From the NCBI GenBank assembly GCA_945868195.1, contig CAMBLP010000081.1:1-9770 (forward strand): a stretch of DNA of 9,770 nt, given 5' to 3'. A model generated the notes under the pieces. It was not told the origin of the DNA, did not search any database, and saw nothing but the letters and a program-made list of their open reading frames with translations. Of the stretch, positions 1 to 7,800 are shown piece after piece (within the stretch, counting starts at the first letter, position 1; every line of letters begins with the position of its first letter). The DNA comes from Bordetella parapertussis (lineage in GTDB: Bacteria; Pseudomonadota; Gammaproteobacteria; Burkholderiales; Burkholderiaceae_B). Position numbers and translations under genes: made by a program.

Positions 1-1392
1 GAAAATTGGAAAGCGCTTCCTGGCGCCAATCCTGCTCTTTGGAAACCTGCCGCACCAGCTGATGACGCACCGAAAGAAAAGTGGTGGAAAGCTTTTGGTG
101 ATCCGACACTGGATCAACTCGTCGAGACTAGTCTTGCGAACAACAACACCCTGAGCGCCTCCCTCGCGCGACTCGATCAAGCCATCGCTCAAAGCGAAGC
201 GCGTGGCGCTGCACTTTTGCCGACAGTATCGATCGGTGCCACAGGCGCGCGTACTGAAACCTCGGCCAATCGCCCGGGTGCCAATTACAACGCTAACAAC
301 CAGTCTACGACTCAGAATAATTTTCGACCTGTCGCAGTCATGACGTATGAGATCGACTGGTTGGGCAAGGTTCGCCGCGAAGTCGAGGCGTCACGCAGCA
401 CGGCCCAACAAGCCGCAGCCGACACGGAAAACGTCAAACTCCTGCTTACCGCGCAACTCGCGAATTCGTATTTTCTTTTGCGCCAATATGATGAAGAAAT
501 CCGCGTACTCTCTGGCATCGTACAGATTCAGGATAAGCTTCTGGCACTCATCAAAAAGCGCTATGACATGGGCGCCGCCGGACGCACAGAACTCTCTCAA
601 CAAACAGCGCTCACTCAATCGAGCGGCGCGCAACTCGAAATCCTAAGGTCGCTACGCAACGTTCAAGAAAATTTATTGGCAACGCTGACCGGTACGCCCG
701 CCTCCGCCTTTAGCCTTGCCCCAGGTAGCTTGCCGACACGTGTGCCTGCCTTCCCTGTCGGAGTGCCCTCTACCTTGCTAGAAAGACGACCTGATGTCGC
801 GGCAGCTGAGCGTGCAATGGTCGCCGCCAACGCGCAAATCGGTGTTGCAAAGGCTGCGTTCTTTCCTACGATCACTCTCGCACCTGCTTTTTTGGGGGGA
901 GAAAGTTCAATTCTGAACGCGCTGTTCAATGCCCCCTCACTCATCTGGTCAATTGGCCTGACAGCCACTCAAACAGTGTTTGATGGCGGCCGTATCAGCG
1001 CTAACTATCGCTTTGCGCAAGCGGGCTATCGCGTGACTCTTGCCAACTATCGTCAATCCGTCATGGTAGCGATACAGGAAACACAAGATTCCATGAGTGC
1101 GCTCGCGCAACTCGATCGTGCCCGTGCGATGCAGGACGAAGCCGTGCGTAATCTAAACCGCGCCTATCAAATCAGTGCGATCCGTTATCGTGAAGGCCTT
1201 GATACCGCTCAAACCTTGGCGCTGATCCAACAAAATCAACTCACTGCCCAACGTATCAAATGGCAAATGCACGGAGGCCAATTCATCGCCAGCGTGGCCT
1301 TAGTCAAGGCTCTAGGTGGAGGCTGGGAAGGACTGACTCTGTCACAACCCTCTGAGGAAAAGCCTTCTTTAGCAACCGTTAAAAAAAACTAA
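1..1392 (+). CDS. Outer-membrane efflux channel lipoprotein, NodT/OprM family (5' end missing)
   Basis: This is an outer-membrane factor of a tripartite efflux pump: as a trimer it forms the beta-barrel and alpha-helical tunnel through which substrates leave the cell. The frame is open from base 1, giving 463 visible residues, so the signal peptide and lipidated cysteine lie off the left edge; family lengths suggest only a few dozen residues are missing. Family signatures are visible in order: a WWKAFGDPTLDQL segment near residue 29, YEIDWLGKVRRE near 116, STLLERRPDV near 257 at the start of the second TolC-like half, and the terminal VKALGGGW near 435. About 20 residues follow that last motif and end in a lysine-rich tail read from an A8 run. 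A TTG at 217 is not the start, because clear family sequence precedes it. The gene probably closes an efflux operon reading in from the left, separate from the pump on the other strand. Family assignment is secure; substrate is unknown. Confidence 0.93.
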   Translation, partial: ENWKALPGANPALWKPAAPADDAPKEKWWKAFGDPTLDQLVETSLANNNTLSASLARLDQAIAQSEARGAALLPTVSIGATGARTETSANRPGANYNANNQSTTQNNFRPVAVMTYEIDWLGKVRREVEASRSTAQQAAADTENVKLLLTAQLANSYFLLRQYDEEIRVLSGIVQIQDKLLALIKKRYDMGAAGRTELSQQTALTQSSGAQLEILRSLRNVQENLLATLTGTPASAFSLAPGSLPTRVPAFPVGVPSTLLERRPDVAAAERAMVAANAQIGVAKAAFFPTITLAPAFLGGESSILNALFNAPSLIWSIGLTATQTVFDGGRISANYRFAQAGYRVTLANYRQSVMVAIQETQDSMSALAQLDRARAMQDEAVRNLNRAYQISAIRYREGLDTAQTLALIQQNQLTAQRIKWQMHGGQFIASVALVKALGGGWEGLTLSQPSEEKPSLATVKKN

Positions 1393-1400
1393 AGCGAGAC

Positions 1401-2447
1401 TCATTCTTTTTGTAAAAGTTGTATGCTTTTTTGATCAAGTCGCGTGACATTACCCTGGGTCAGCCCTTTAGCCAACACATTCACCTGTCGACCTGCTAAA
1501 AATACATTCGCAGCTGGCGCATTGCCCAATACCAACCCACTCACATTCGCGATGGGTACCGAAAGGCTTTCACCCGATTTATAAATACGATCGACCCTTT
1601 TTCCGTCTGCAGTCTGAAGCGACACCCAACACCCCCCCGTGAAGTCGATACGCATCGTGGCTTTAACCTCTGGCACAGGCACGGGGGTTGGTGCAGGTGC
1701 GGATGCAATGACAGGAGTGGGTATTACTGGCGTTGTTACTGGCGTAGTTACTGGCGTTGATACTGATGCTGGTACTGATGCTGGCGTTACGACCGGAGTC
1801 GTTGCCTCCAATGGGCGCGACGTCAAGGTGGAGGCCACTGAAGGGCTCTGCTCCGTCACACTGGAGGCGGTATTGGATGAAGCAGGCCGTGCTTGAGGAG
1901 GGGTAATCGGAACCGCCGTCGAAGTGATCGTTGCACTTTCAGCAGGGACGACCGTTACGATGTCTTCTTGTTCATCGCTGAAGGGCCACCCTTCGGTGAT
2001 GGCGAGAGTAATCGCGCCAAGCACGAGCACGCCAAGACCGACGTATAGGTAACGTGGACTTCTAGAGGCATAAGATTTTTTGACTGTCGAAGTCGCCGCC
2101 ACACGATGAAGTTTGGCGACACCCTCTGCCGGTGAGGTGTGCAGACTTTCGGCAGACCAGTTTTCGATCTGCGACACAAGCGCATTGACTTCTGCTCTGC
2201 TTTGGAGTCCCAAATAAAATACATAGGCTTTGATGCCCTGGATATATCTTTGCTCATGATGAAAACTGGCCACCTCGCCGGCTTCGATCGCAAGCAATTG
2301 AAGCTTGGACAACATCAAACGACGTGCGACATCCAGGACATCTTTTTGCTGACTCAGCCGCTCGCGTGACAACAACCCACCTAATTGCACGCGCAAGGCG
2401 ACGATAGAGGCGCCCTGTTCAATACTTTGCTGATCAACATTATCCAT
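1401..2447 (-). CDS. RodZ-family protein: cytoplasmic HTH domain, single membrane span, periplasmic DUF4115-like domain
   Basis: The 348-residue protein has the RodZ layout. Residues about 17-92 form a helix-turn-helix domain of the HTH_25 type (LGGLLSRERLSQQ, then DVARRLMLSKLQLLAIEAGE and the YIQGIKAYVFYLGL end). Residues about 133-150 are one hydrophobic span, with a basic stretch on its N-terminal side. Residues about 165-262 are a Pro/Thr/Ser/Val/Ala linker with TPV repeats. Residues about 264-348 match the periplasmic RodZ C-terminal domain (MRIDFTGGCWVSLQTADGKR and the VLGNAPAANVFLAGRQVNV segment). RodZ links MreB to the cell-wall elongation machinery; whether this copy does so is unknown. 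The ATG at 2447 sits 3 bases after the hydrolase stop, so translation is probably coupled. In related bacteria rodZ usually lies near ispG, whereas here it ends an efflux operon, so it may be a paralogue or a membrane-bound regulator. The architecture is clear; the function is inferred. Confidence 0.8.
   Translation of the reverse strand: MDNVDQQSIEQGASIVALRVQLGGLLSRERLSQQKDVLDVARRLMLSKLQLLAIEAGEVASFHHEQRYIQGIKAYVFYLGLQSRAEVNALVSQIENWSAESLHTSPAEGVAKLHRVAATSTVKKSYASRSPRYLYVGLGVLVLGAITLAITEGWPFSDEQEDIVTVVPAESATITSTAVPITPPQARPASSNTASSVTEQSPSVASTLTSRPLEATTPVVTPASVPASVSTPVTTPVTTPVIPTPVIASAPAPTPVPVPEVKATMRIDFTGGCWVSLQTADGKRVDRIYKSGESLSVPIANVSGLVLGNAPAANVFLAGRQVNVLAKGLTQGNVTRLDQKSIQLLQKE
1717..1776 (-). 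repeat. 12-base tandem repeat encoding TPV units in the RodZ-like linker
   Basis: On the + strand three near-identical 12-base units lie head to tail at 1729-1740, 1741-1752 and 1753-1764 (ggcgttgttact with one or two changes). Degenerate copies flank them at 1717-1728 and 1765-1776. Read on the - strand each unit supplies four codons, giving the successive TPV motifs (STPV, TTPV, TTPV) around residues 230-241 of the RodZ-like protein. Because the unit is a multiple of three, gain or loss of copies by slippage would change linker length without breaking the frame. Confidence 0.75.
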
Positions 2448-2450
2448 ACA

Positions 2451-2456
2451 TCACCC
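2451..2456 (-). promoter_or_regulatory. Ribosome binding site of the RodZ-like gene inside the hydrolase stop
   Basis: On the - strand the hydrolase gene ends GGG TGA, and GGTGAT then lies two bases before the ATG at 2447. It matches the 3' half of the extended Shine-Dalgarno consensus GGAGGTGAT at the proper register. The site supports the 2447 start and translational coupling to the hydrolase. Confidence 0.55.
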
Positions 2457-3287
2457 AATATCACGTGCGAACAGCTTAGAAATAAAACCCTCCGGACGAT
2501 CCATCTCATGCAGCACAGTGTAATGATTTAAATCCGGAAGAATATGTAAACCCACCTTGCAACCCTGGGTGCGGAGATGCGCGGCCATGCGCTCAGACTC
2601 ACCAATCCAATCCCTGGGCTCAGCACCTCCAACAATCACCTCATAGCCAACCGAAGCGGAAAAAGGATGACGAAGCGGGCTCAGCACCTCAACATCCTCG
2701 GGCTTGAGTCTAATCTCTTCGTTCACGGAAATCTGTAAAACCGGTTCGACATCAAAAACACCGCTAATTAAATATGCCTTTTTAATCTTGTGCTGTTTGA
2801 GTTCAAACGCAGCGCCTGTTTGAGCGAGCGTCGCCGCGATGATGTGCGCGCCAGCGGAATGTCCAGAAACATAGATTTGCTCAGGATCGACCTGCCAATT
2901 TGCCGCTTGGTTTGCGACCCACTCTAAACCGCGCTTTGTTTGACTCACAATCTGCTGCACCGTCACAGCAGGGCACAGGTCGTAATTCATCACCACGACG
3001 GAGCAATCAAGAGGCAAAATTCCATTGACGACAAAACTATAATCTTTTTTATCACGGGCACGCCAGTAACCTCCATGAAAAAATACCATCAGAGGACGAT
3101 TAGGTTTGCCGCAATAAAAGAAATCGGCATTTTCAAGTGGCCCCTCGCCAAAGCGTAAGTCGTAACGTCCAACAAAATTTTCACGTGCCTGCTCGCTCAG
3201 ACGACCGCCAAGATCACTGAAAAAAACCAACTGTTCAGGCGTCACCGTTGTGCGGGGGTTGTATTGTTTTTCGATCGCGTCATTCAT
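2451..3287 (-). CDS. Alpha/beta hydrolase, arylformamidase-like HGGYW family
   Basis: The 278-residue protein is an alpha/beta-hydrolase, probably cytoplasmic since no signal peptide is seen. Motifs in order: QYNPR near residue 8, the oxyanion-hole motif HGGYW at 71-75, NYDLCP at 101-106, the nucleophile elbow GHSAG at 142-146 with Ser144, an acidic position at Glu223 in GGAEPRDW, and the catalytic His255 in DLNHYT. HGGxW plus GHSAGAH is typical of the eukaryote-type kynurenine formamidase/esterase group, distinct from the metal-dependent bacterial KynB. I chose the ATG at 3287 because AAAGGA lies 7 bases upstream and QYNPR is normally near the N-terminus; the adjacent ATG at 3290 is possible. 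A GTG at 3386 would add 33 residues, overlap the channel gene and look unlike the family. No tryptophan-catabolism genes are nearby, so the substrate is open: an ester or amide, possibly linked to the pump substrate. The gene looks more AT-rich than the pump genes. Confidence 0.85.
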   Translation of the reverse strand: MNDAIEKQYNPRTTVTPEQLVFFSDLGGRLSEQARENFVGRYDLRFGEGPLENADFFYCGKPNRPLMVFFHGGYWRARDKKDYSFVVNGILPLDCSVVVMNYDLCPAVTVQQIVSQTKRGLEWVANQAANWQVDPEQIYVSGHSAGAHIIAATLAQTGAAFELKQHKIKKAYLISGVFDVEPVLQISVNEEIRLKPEDVEVLSPLRHPFSASVGYEVIVGGAEPRDWIGESERMAAHLRTQGCKVGLHILPDLNHYTVLHEMDRPEGFISKLFARDIG

Positions 3288-3294
3288 CATATTT

Positions 3295-3300
3295 TCCTTT
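3295..3300 (-). promoter_or_regulatory. Ribosome binding site deciding the hydrolase start
   Basis: AAAGGA on the - strand lies 7 bases before the ATG at 3287 and 4 bases before the adjoining ATG at 3290. The GTG at 3386 lacks comparable support, so this site fixes the start at 3287, with 3290 as the alternative. Confidence 0.65.
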
Positions 3301-3336
3301 TGTCTGTCTCGTTCTTCTACTTGATATTTCATTCTA

Positions 3337-3354
3337 AAGCCAAAGCGCTGGCTT
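3337..3354. other. Short inverted repeat in the channel-hydrolase spacer
   Basis: AAGCCA (3337-3342) and TGGCTT (3349-3354) form a perfect 6-base-pair stem with a 6-base loop (AAGCGC). It lies in the only sizeable gap of the - strand cluster, the 80 bases between the channel stop and the hydrolase start. On the - strand it is followed by TTAGAATG rather than a T run, so it is at best a weak terminator. It could equally be an RNA-processing or stability hairpin, or chance. Confidence 0.3.
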
Positions 3355-3367
3355 ATTTTATTTATTA

Positions 3368-4804
3368 CTAATTCGCTTTCTTCCACCCGCCGCCCAAGGC
3401 CTTAAATAAATCAACCCCGGCTTGTAGGCGCAAAGATCGGTTCAAGACAAAGGCAAGATTCGCTTCATTTTGAACACGCTGTGCCTCCAACACATTCAGA
3501 TAATCAACATATCCTGCCTCATAGCGCACCGTCGCCAGCTCTTGCGCCTTGGTCGCCGCAGCTACCTGCTCCGTTAGGTAGCGCTCCGTCTGCAAGGTCT
3601 GGCTCACTGAAACGAGCGCGTCACTGACCTCGCCAAAGGCGTTTCTCACAACTTTAACGTAATTACCCAGAACTTCTTGCTGTTGCGCTTTAGCAAAATT
3701 CAGACGCGCGGTCAGAGAGCCTCCGGAAAACAAAGGTTGGAGCAAACCTAACCCTGCAGACCAGACCAGACTCTGCCCCGTGAGAAAGTCGCTAAAGTCC
3801 ACGCTCTGCGCACCAAAAATACCCGTCAATGACAAAGTTGGAAAGAAATTTGCCGTCGCCACGCCGATACGCGCATTGGCGGCAGTGAGTTCTTGCTCCA
3901 CACGATTCACATCCGGACGACTTTCTAGAAGCGTGGAAGGTAAACCCGCGGGCGGGATCGGTGGAATCGGCAAGCCCCGAAGATCGATGGGTGTGAGCGT
4001 CAACTGTAATTGACCCGTCAATATACCCAACTGATTTTGAACAATCGCCCTTTGACGGGTGAGCTCGGAAAGATTCGCCTCCGAGGCCGCTTTAGCCGCG
4101 CGCGCTTGACTGACATCGATCGGCGATACCAGACCGCCATCAAGCTTTGCCTGCGCAACCCGCAAAGAGTTTTCACGGGTTTTAACGGAGTTCATCACCA
4201 CATCTCGCTGAGCATCCAAGGAACGTAAACGCAAATACGTATTCGTGACCAACGCAGACAGTGTCAGTCGAACACTATCTTGCTCGTATTGACTTGCAGT
4301 CGCGACTGCGGTTGCTGACTCGATATTGCGTCTCACTCGACCCCATACATCAATCTCGTAAGACGTCACCAAGCCGACTTGCGCGGTATTTGTTTGAAAG
4401 CCCACACCCGAAGGAGAAACAGAGGTTCCGGTGGATGCACGCGTACCTGAAGCGGTCATATTCAGCGTGGGATAAAGAGCCGCGCCCGCTTGTCGTGCAA
4501 GTGCCTGCGCTTGACCGAGTCGCGCGACTGCAATTTGCACATCCGCATTGTTCTTTTGAGCACTCGCGACCAAATCATTAAGAACGGAGTCGTTGAACAA
4601 AGTCCACCATTCGGTCAGTACGACTTCGTTGGAGGCGCTCACCGTTGTCGTGACAGACGATGACGCACGAAAGTTCTCTGGCAAGGAAACTTGAGGACGC
4701 TCATAATCAGGACCGAGCAAGCATCCACTGAGCAGTCCGACAGTCGCTAGCGTCACCGCCAGACGCGCAAAACAGCGCTTTGGAATCACATTAAGAAACA
4801 TCAT
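3368..4804 (-). CDS. Outer-membrane efflux channel lipoprotein, NodT/OprM family
   Basis: This is the outer-membrane exit duct of the pump encoded just upstream. With the ATG at 4804 it has 478 residues, the usual length for the family. A basic N-terminus and hydrophobic stretch lead to the lipobox LLSGC, with lipidated Cys28, followed by the typical LLGPDYERP. Later motifs are YEIDVWGR near 149, LPSTLLESRPDV near 288 opening the second TolC-like half, and FKALGGGW at 467-474, just before the end. The start is uncertain. Paired ATGs at 4804 and 4801 give a 27- or 26-residue signal peptide and overlap the permease gene by 14 or 11 bases. The ATG at 4825 would add 7 residues and overlap by 35. 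None has a convincing Shine-Dalgarno, which fits coupling to permease translation. The frame stays open further upstream to 4906, but that would place non-signal sequence ahead of the signal peptide. It resembles the left-hand channel but is clearly diverged from it. Confidence 0.92.
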   Translation of the reverse strand: MMFLNVIPKRCFARLAVTLATVGLLSGCLLGPDYERPQVSLPENFRASSSVTTTVSASNEVVLTEWWTLFNDSVLNDLVASAQKNNADVQIAVARLGQAQALARQAGAALYPTLNMTASGTRASTGTSVSPSGVGFQTNTAQVGLVTSYEIDVWGRVRRNIESATAVATASQYEQDSVRLTLSALVTNTYLRLRSLDAQRDVVMNSVKTRENSLRVAQAKLDGGLVSPIDVSQARAAKAASEANLSELTRQRAIVQNQLGILTGQLQLTLTPIDLRGLPIPPIPPAGLPSTLLESRPDVNRVEQELTAANARIGVATANFFPTLSLTGIFGAQSVDFSDFLTGQSLVWSAGLGLLQPLFSGGSLTARLNFAKAQQQEVLGNYVKVVRNAFGEVSDALVSVSQTLQTERYLTEQVAAATKAQELATVRYEAGYVDYLNVLEAQRVQNEANLAFVLNRSLRLQAGVDLFKALGGGWKKAN

Positions 4805-7800
4805 GATTTTTTTTAGTACTCTCATTTTTTTTATTTCGTGAGAGCCAAGTAAAAAACATTGGAACAAAAATAGTCGCGATAAAGGTCGATGCCAGCATCC
4901 CGCCAAACACTCCCGTACCCATGGACTGACGCGCTGCCGCGCCTGCTCCGGTGGAGATCACCAAAGGAAATACGCCAAGAATAAAGGCTAGAGACGTCAT
5001 TACAATCGGCCTAAATCGAAGTCGTGCAGCGGTCAGCGCGGCATCCATTGCGCTCATCCCTTGCGCGCGCTTTTGCGAAGCGAACTCCACCACCAAAATC
5101 GCATTCTTGGCTGAAAGTCCAATCAACACTAATAAGCCAATCTGAAAATAAATATCGTTGGGCATGCCACGTAAAAAGACGGCAAGCAAGGCACCGAACA
5201 ATGCGAAGGGCACAGCCAACAGCACAGCAATCGGAAGCGACCAACGCTCATACTGCGCGGCAAGAATCAAAAACACCATCACAATGCCAAACATAAAAGC
5301 CAAACCGGAAGCATCTCCCGTTCGAATCTGTTGAAAAGCCTGACCGGCCCAGGCCAACTCATAGCCTGGAGGCAAGGTCGCGCGCGCAGTGGCTGCCACA
5401 ACATTAATGGCATCGCCGGAGCTGACGCCTTGGACGGCGCTCCCCAACACTTTGGCCGCAAGAAAACCATTAAAGCGCTCGAGTTGTTCGGGACCCACGA
5501 CTTGTTTGACGGAAATCAGTGCGGAGACTGGCACCATGCTGCCATTGTTGGCACGTACATAAATCTGCCCAAGATCGGTCGGTTCGGTACGGTATTGAGA
5601 GTCCGCTTGCATCTGTACGCGATAGGTACGGCCATTCAAGTTAAAGTCATTGACATACAACGCACCCATCGTCGCTTGAAGGCTGAGATACACATCTGCC
5701 ACGGGAATACCAAGCGACAGTGCTTTGGCCTCATCGACTTCAACATAAAGTTGTGGTGCTGTTGGTCTAAAAAAAGTGTTGATGCCGGTGAGCTTGGGTT
5801 GCTTTTTTAATTCCTCTGTGAAGTTGGTGACGACCGTCGCCAACTCTTTGACCGAAGGCTCTCCCTTGGACTGCACATAGAACTCAAACCCGCCCGCAGA
5901 ACCCAAGCCTCGGATCGGCGGGGGATTAAAAACAAGCGCCATGCCATCGGGTAGGCTCATACCGACACCCGTGAATTTCTTGGCGAGTTCAACGGAAGAA
6001 GACGTGCGTTCATCCCAATCCTTGAGTGGGATGAAAATCGTGCCAGCGTTCGCTCTATTGCCGCCGCCAATAATGTCACGGCCTGCGATCACAAACACAC
6101 GTGCCACGCCTGGGTCTTCAACAATACGTTTGCGAAAAGTATCGCCCGTCTCCTCGGTACGCTGCAAACTTGCGCCATCTGGCAACACCAACGCACTGAT
6201 TAGATAACCTTGATCTTCGGCCGGAACGAAACCGCCCGGCACGATACGAAACATCGCGACACATCCGATCAAAATCGCTCCGAAGACCGTCGCGCCAATC
6301 ACACGATGACGCAAGGTTAGATCGACGAGTTTTGTATAGTGTGTCGTGAATGCCGCAAAGCCGTGGTTAAACCATCCAAATCCTTTGGGAGCATGCATGC
6401 CTGGCTTGAGTAACACTGCGCAGAGAGCGGGCGTCAACGTCAATGCGACGATGCCTGACAAAATAACCGCGAGCGCGACCGTCACGGCAAACTGCTGATA
6501 AAGTGTTCCGGCAATTCCGCCCAAGAAAGCCACCGGAATAAATACCGCCGAGAGAACCAACACGATGGCGACTACCGCCCCCGATACCTCGCGCATCGCC
6601 TCGTAGGCCGCCTCCTTGGGTGAAAGATTGCGTTCGGCCATCAGTCGCTCTACGTTCTCTAACACGACAATAGCGTCATCGACCACAATACCAATCGACA
6701 AGACCATCGCAAACAAAGTCAGCGTATTGATTGAAAATCCAAATACCCACAAGCCCGCAAAGGTACCGATGAGCGAAACGGGCACCGCGATCAGCGGGAT
6801 CAGCGTCGCGCGCCAGTTTTGTAAAAACAGATATACCACCAGCCCCACGAGGATCATCGCTTCGAACAGAGTCTTGATCACCTCATTGATAGAAGCGGTC
6901 ACAAATTTTGTCGTATCAAACGGAATCACGTACTCGATGCCAGAAGGAAATTTTTTCTCAAGCTCCTGCATTTTGTTGCGTACGCTTTCAGCGACCTCCA
7001 AGGCATTTGCACCCGACTGTAAATAGGTCGCAACGAGTGCGACAGGTTGGCCGACCAGCTTGGTGTTGGCATCGTAGTCGGCTGCGCCAAGCTCGACGCG
7101 CGCGATATCCTTGAGGCGCAGCGTACCGCTCGCCCCTTCAGAACGAATCACGATGTCGCCAAATTGTTCAGGCGTGACAAGACGTCCTTTGGCCGTCACG
7201 GTGTAGACCAGCTGCTGACCTAGAGGAGCGGGCTCCTGTCCAATTTTTCCTGCGACGTTTTGTTTATTTTGCGCTGCGATCGCTGCCGCCACATCGGGCG
7301 CCGTGATCCCAAGCTGCGCCATGCGATCAGGCTTGAGCCAAATACGCATCGAGTAGTCCTTGGCACCTAAAATTTGTGCATCACCCACACCTGGTAAACG
7401 CTTGAGCTCATCCACGATATTGACGAGCGCATAATTCGAAAGGTAAAGATTGGAAAACTCTTCGGTAGGCGACGTGATCGCCGTCACCAACAAAATATCA
7501 TTCGAGCGTTTTTGAACGGTCACGCCGAACTGACGGACAATATCCGGTAAGCGTGGCTCCGCGATCTTGACCCGGTTGTTCACGTTGACTGTCGCCGTGT
7601 CGATATTGGTACCCACTTCGAAGGTCGCCGTAATCACTAACGCACCATTCGATTGGGCGCTCGAGTTGAAAAACAACAGATTTTCAACTCCGGACAATTG
7701 CTCTTCAATGGGTCCTGCGACGGTTCGCGTCAACGTCTCTGCCGAAGCCCCGGGATAATTCGCCGAGATAATGACGGTTGGCGGTGCGATCTGTGGGTAT

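Noticed and set aside
1390..1420. A possible bidirectional terminator (AAAG...CTTT followed by T's) between the convergent genes
   Set aside because: The pairing is four weak base pairs with mismatches inside; I could not build a stable stem in either direction.
1639..1896. A + strand frame rich in Gly-Val-Thr-Asp repeats
   Set aside because: The repetitive appearance is the complement of the TPV linker repeats in the RodZ-like gene, not a separate protein.
3288..3386. Extension of the hydrolase to a GTG at 3386
   Set aside because: The extra 33 residues do not resemble the family's N-terminus, overlap the channel gene's 3' end and lack the clear AAAGGA that precedes the ATG at 3287.
5331..5810. 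A 159-codon open frame on the + strand inside the permease gene
   Set aside because: It is antisense to a fully conserved RND permease, has no recognisable motif, and such frames arise by codon bias opposite long genes.
6616..7026. A 136-codon open frame on the + strand antisense to the permease
   Set aside because: It overlaps the conserved first half of the permease and shows no family features; treated as a shadow.
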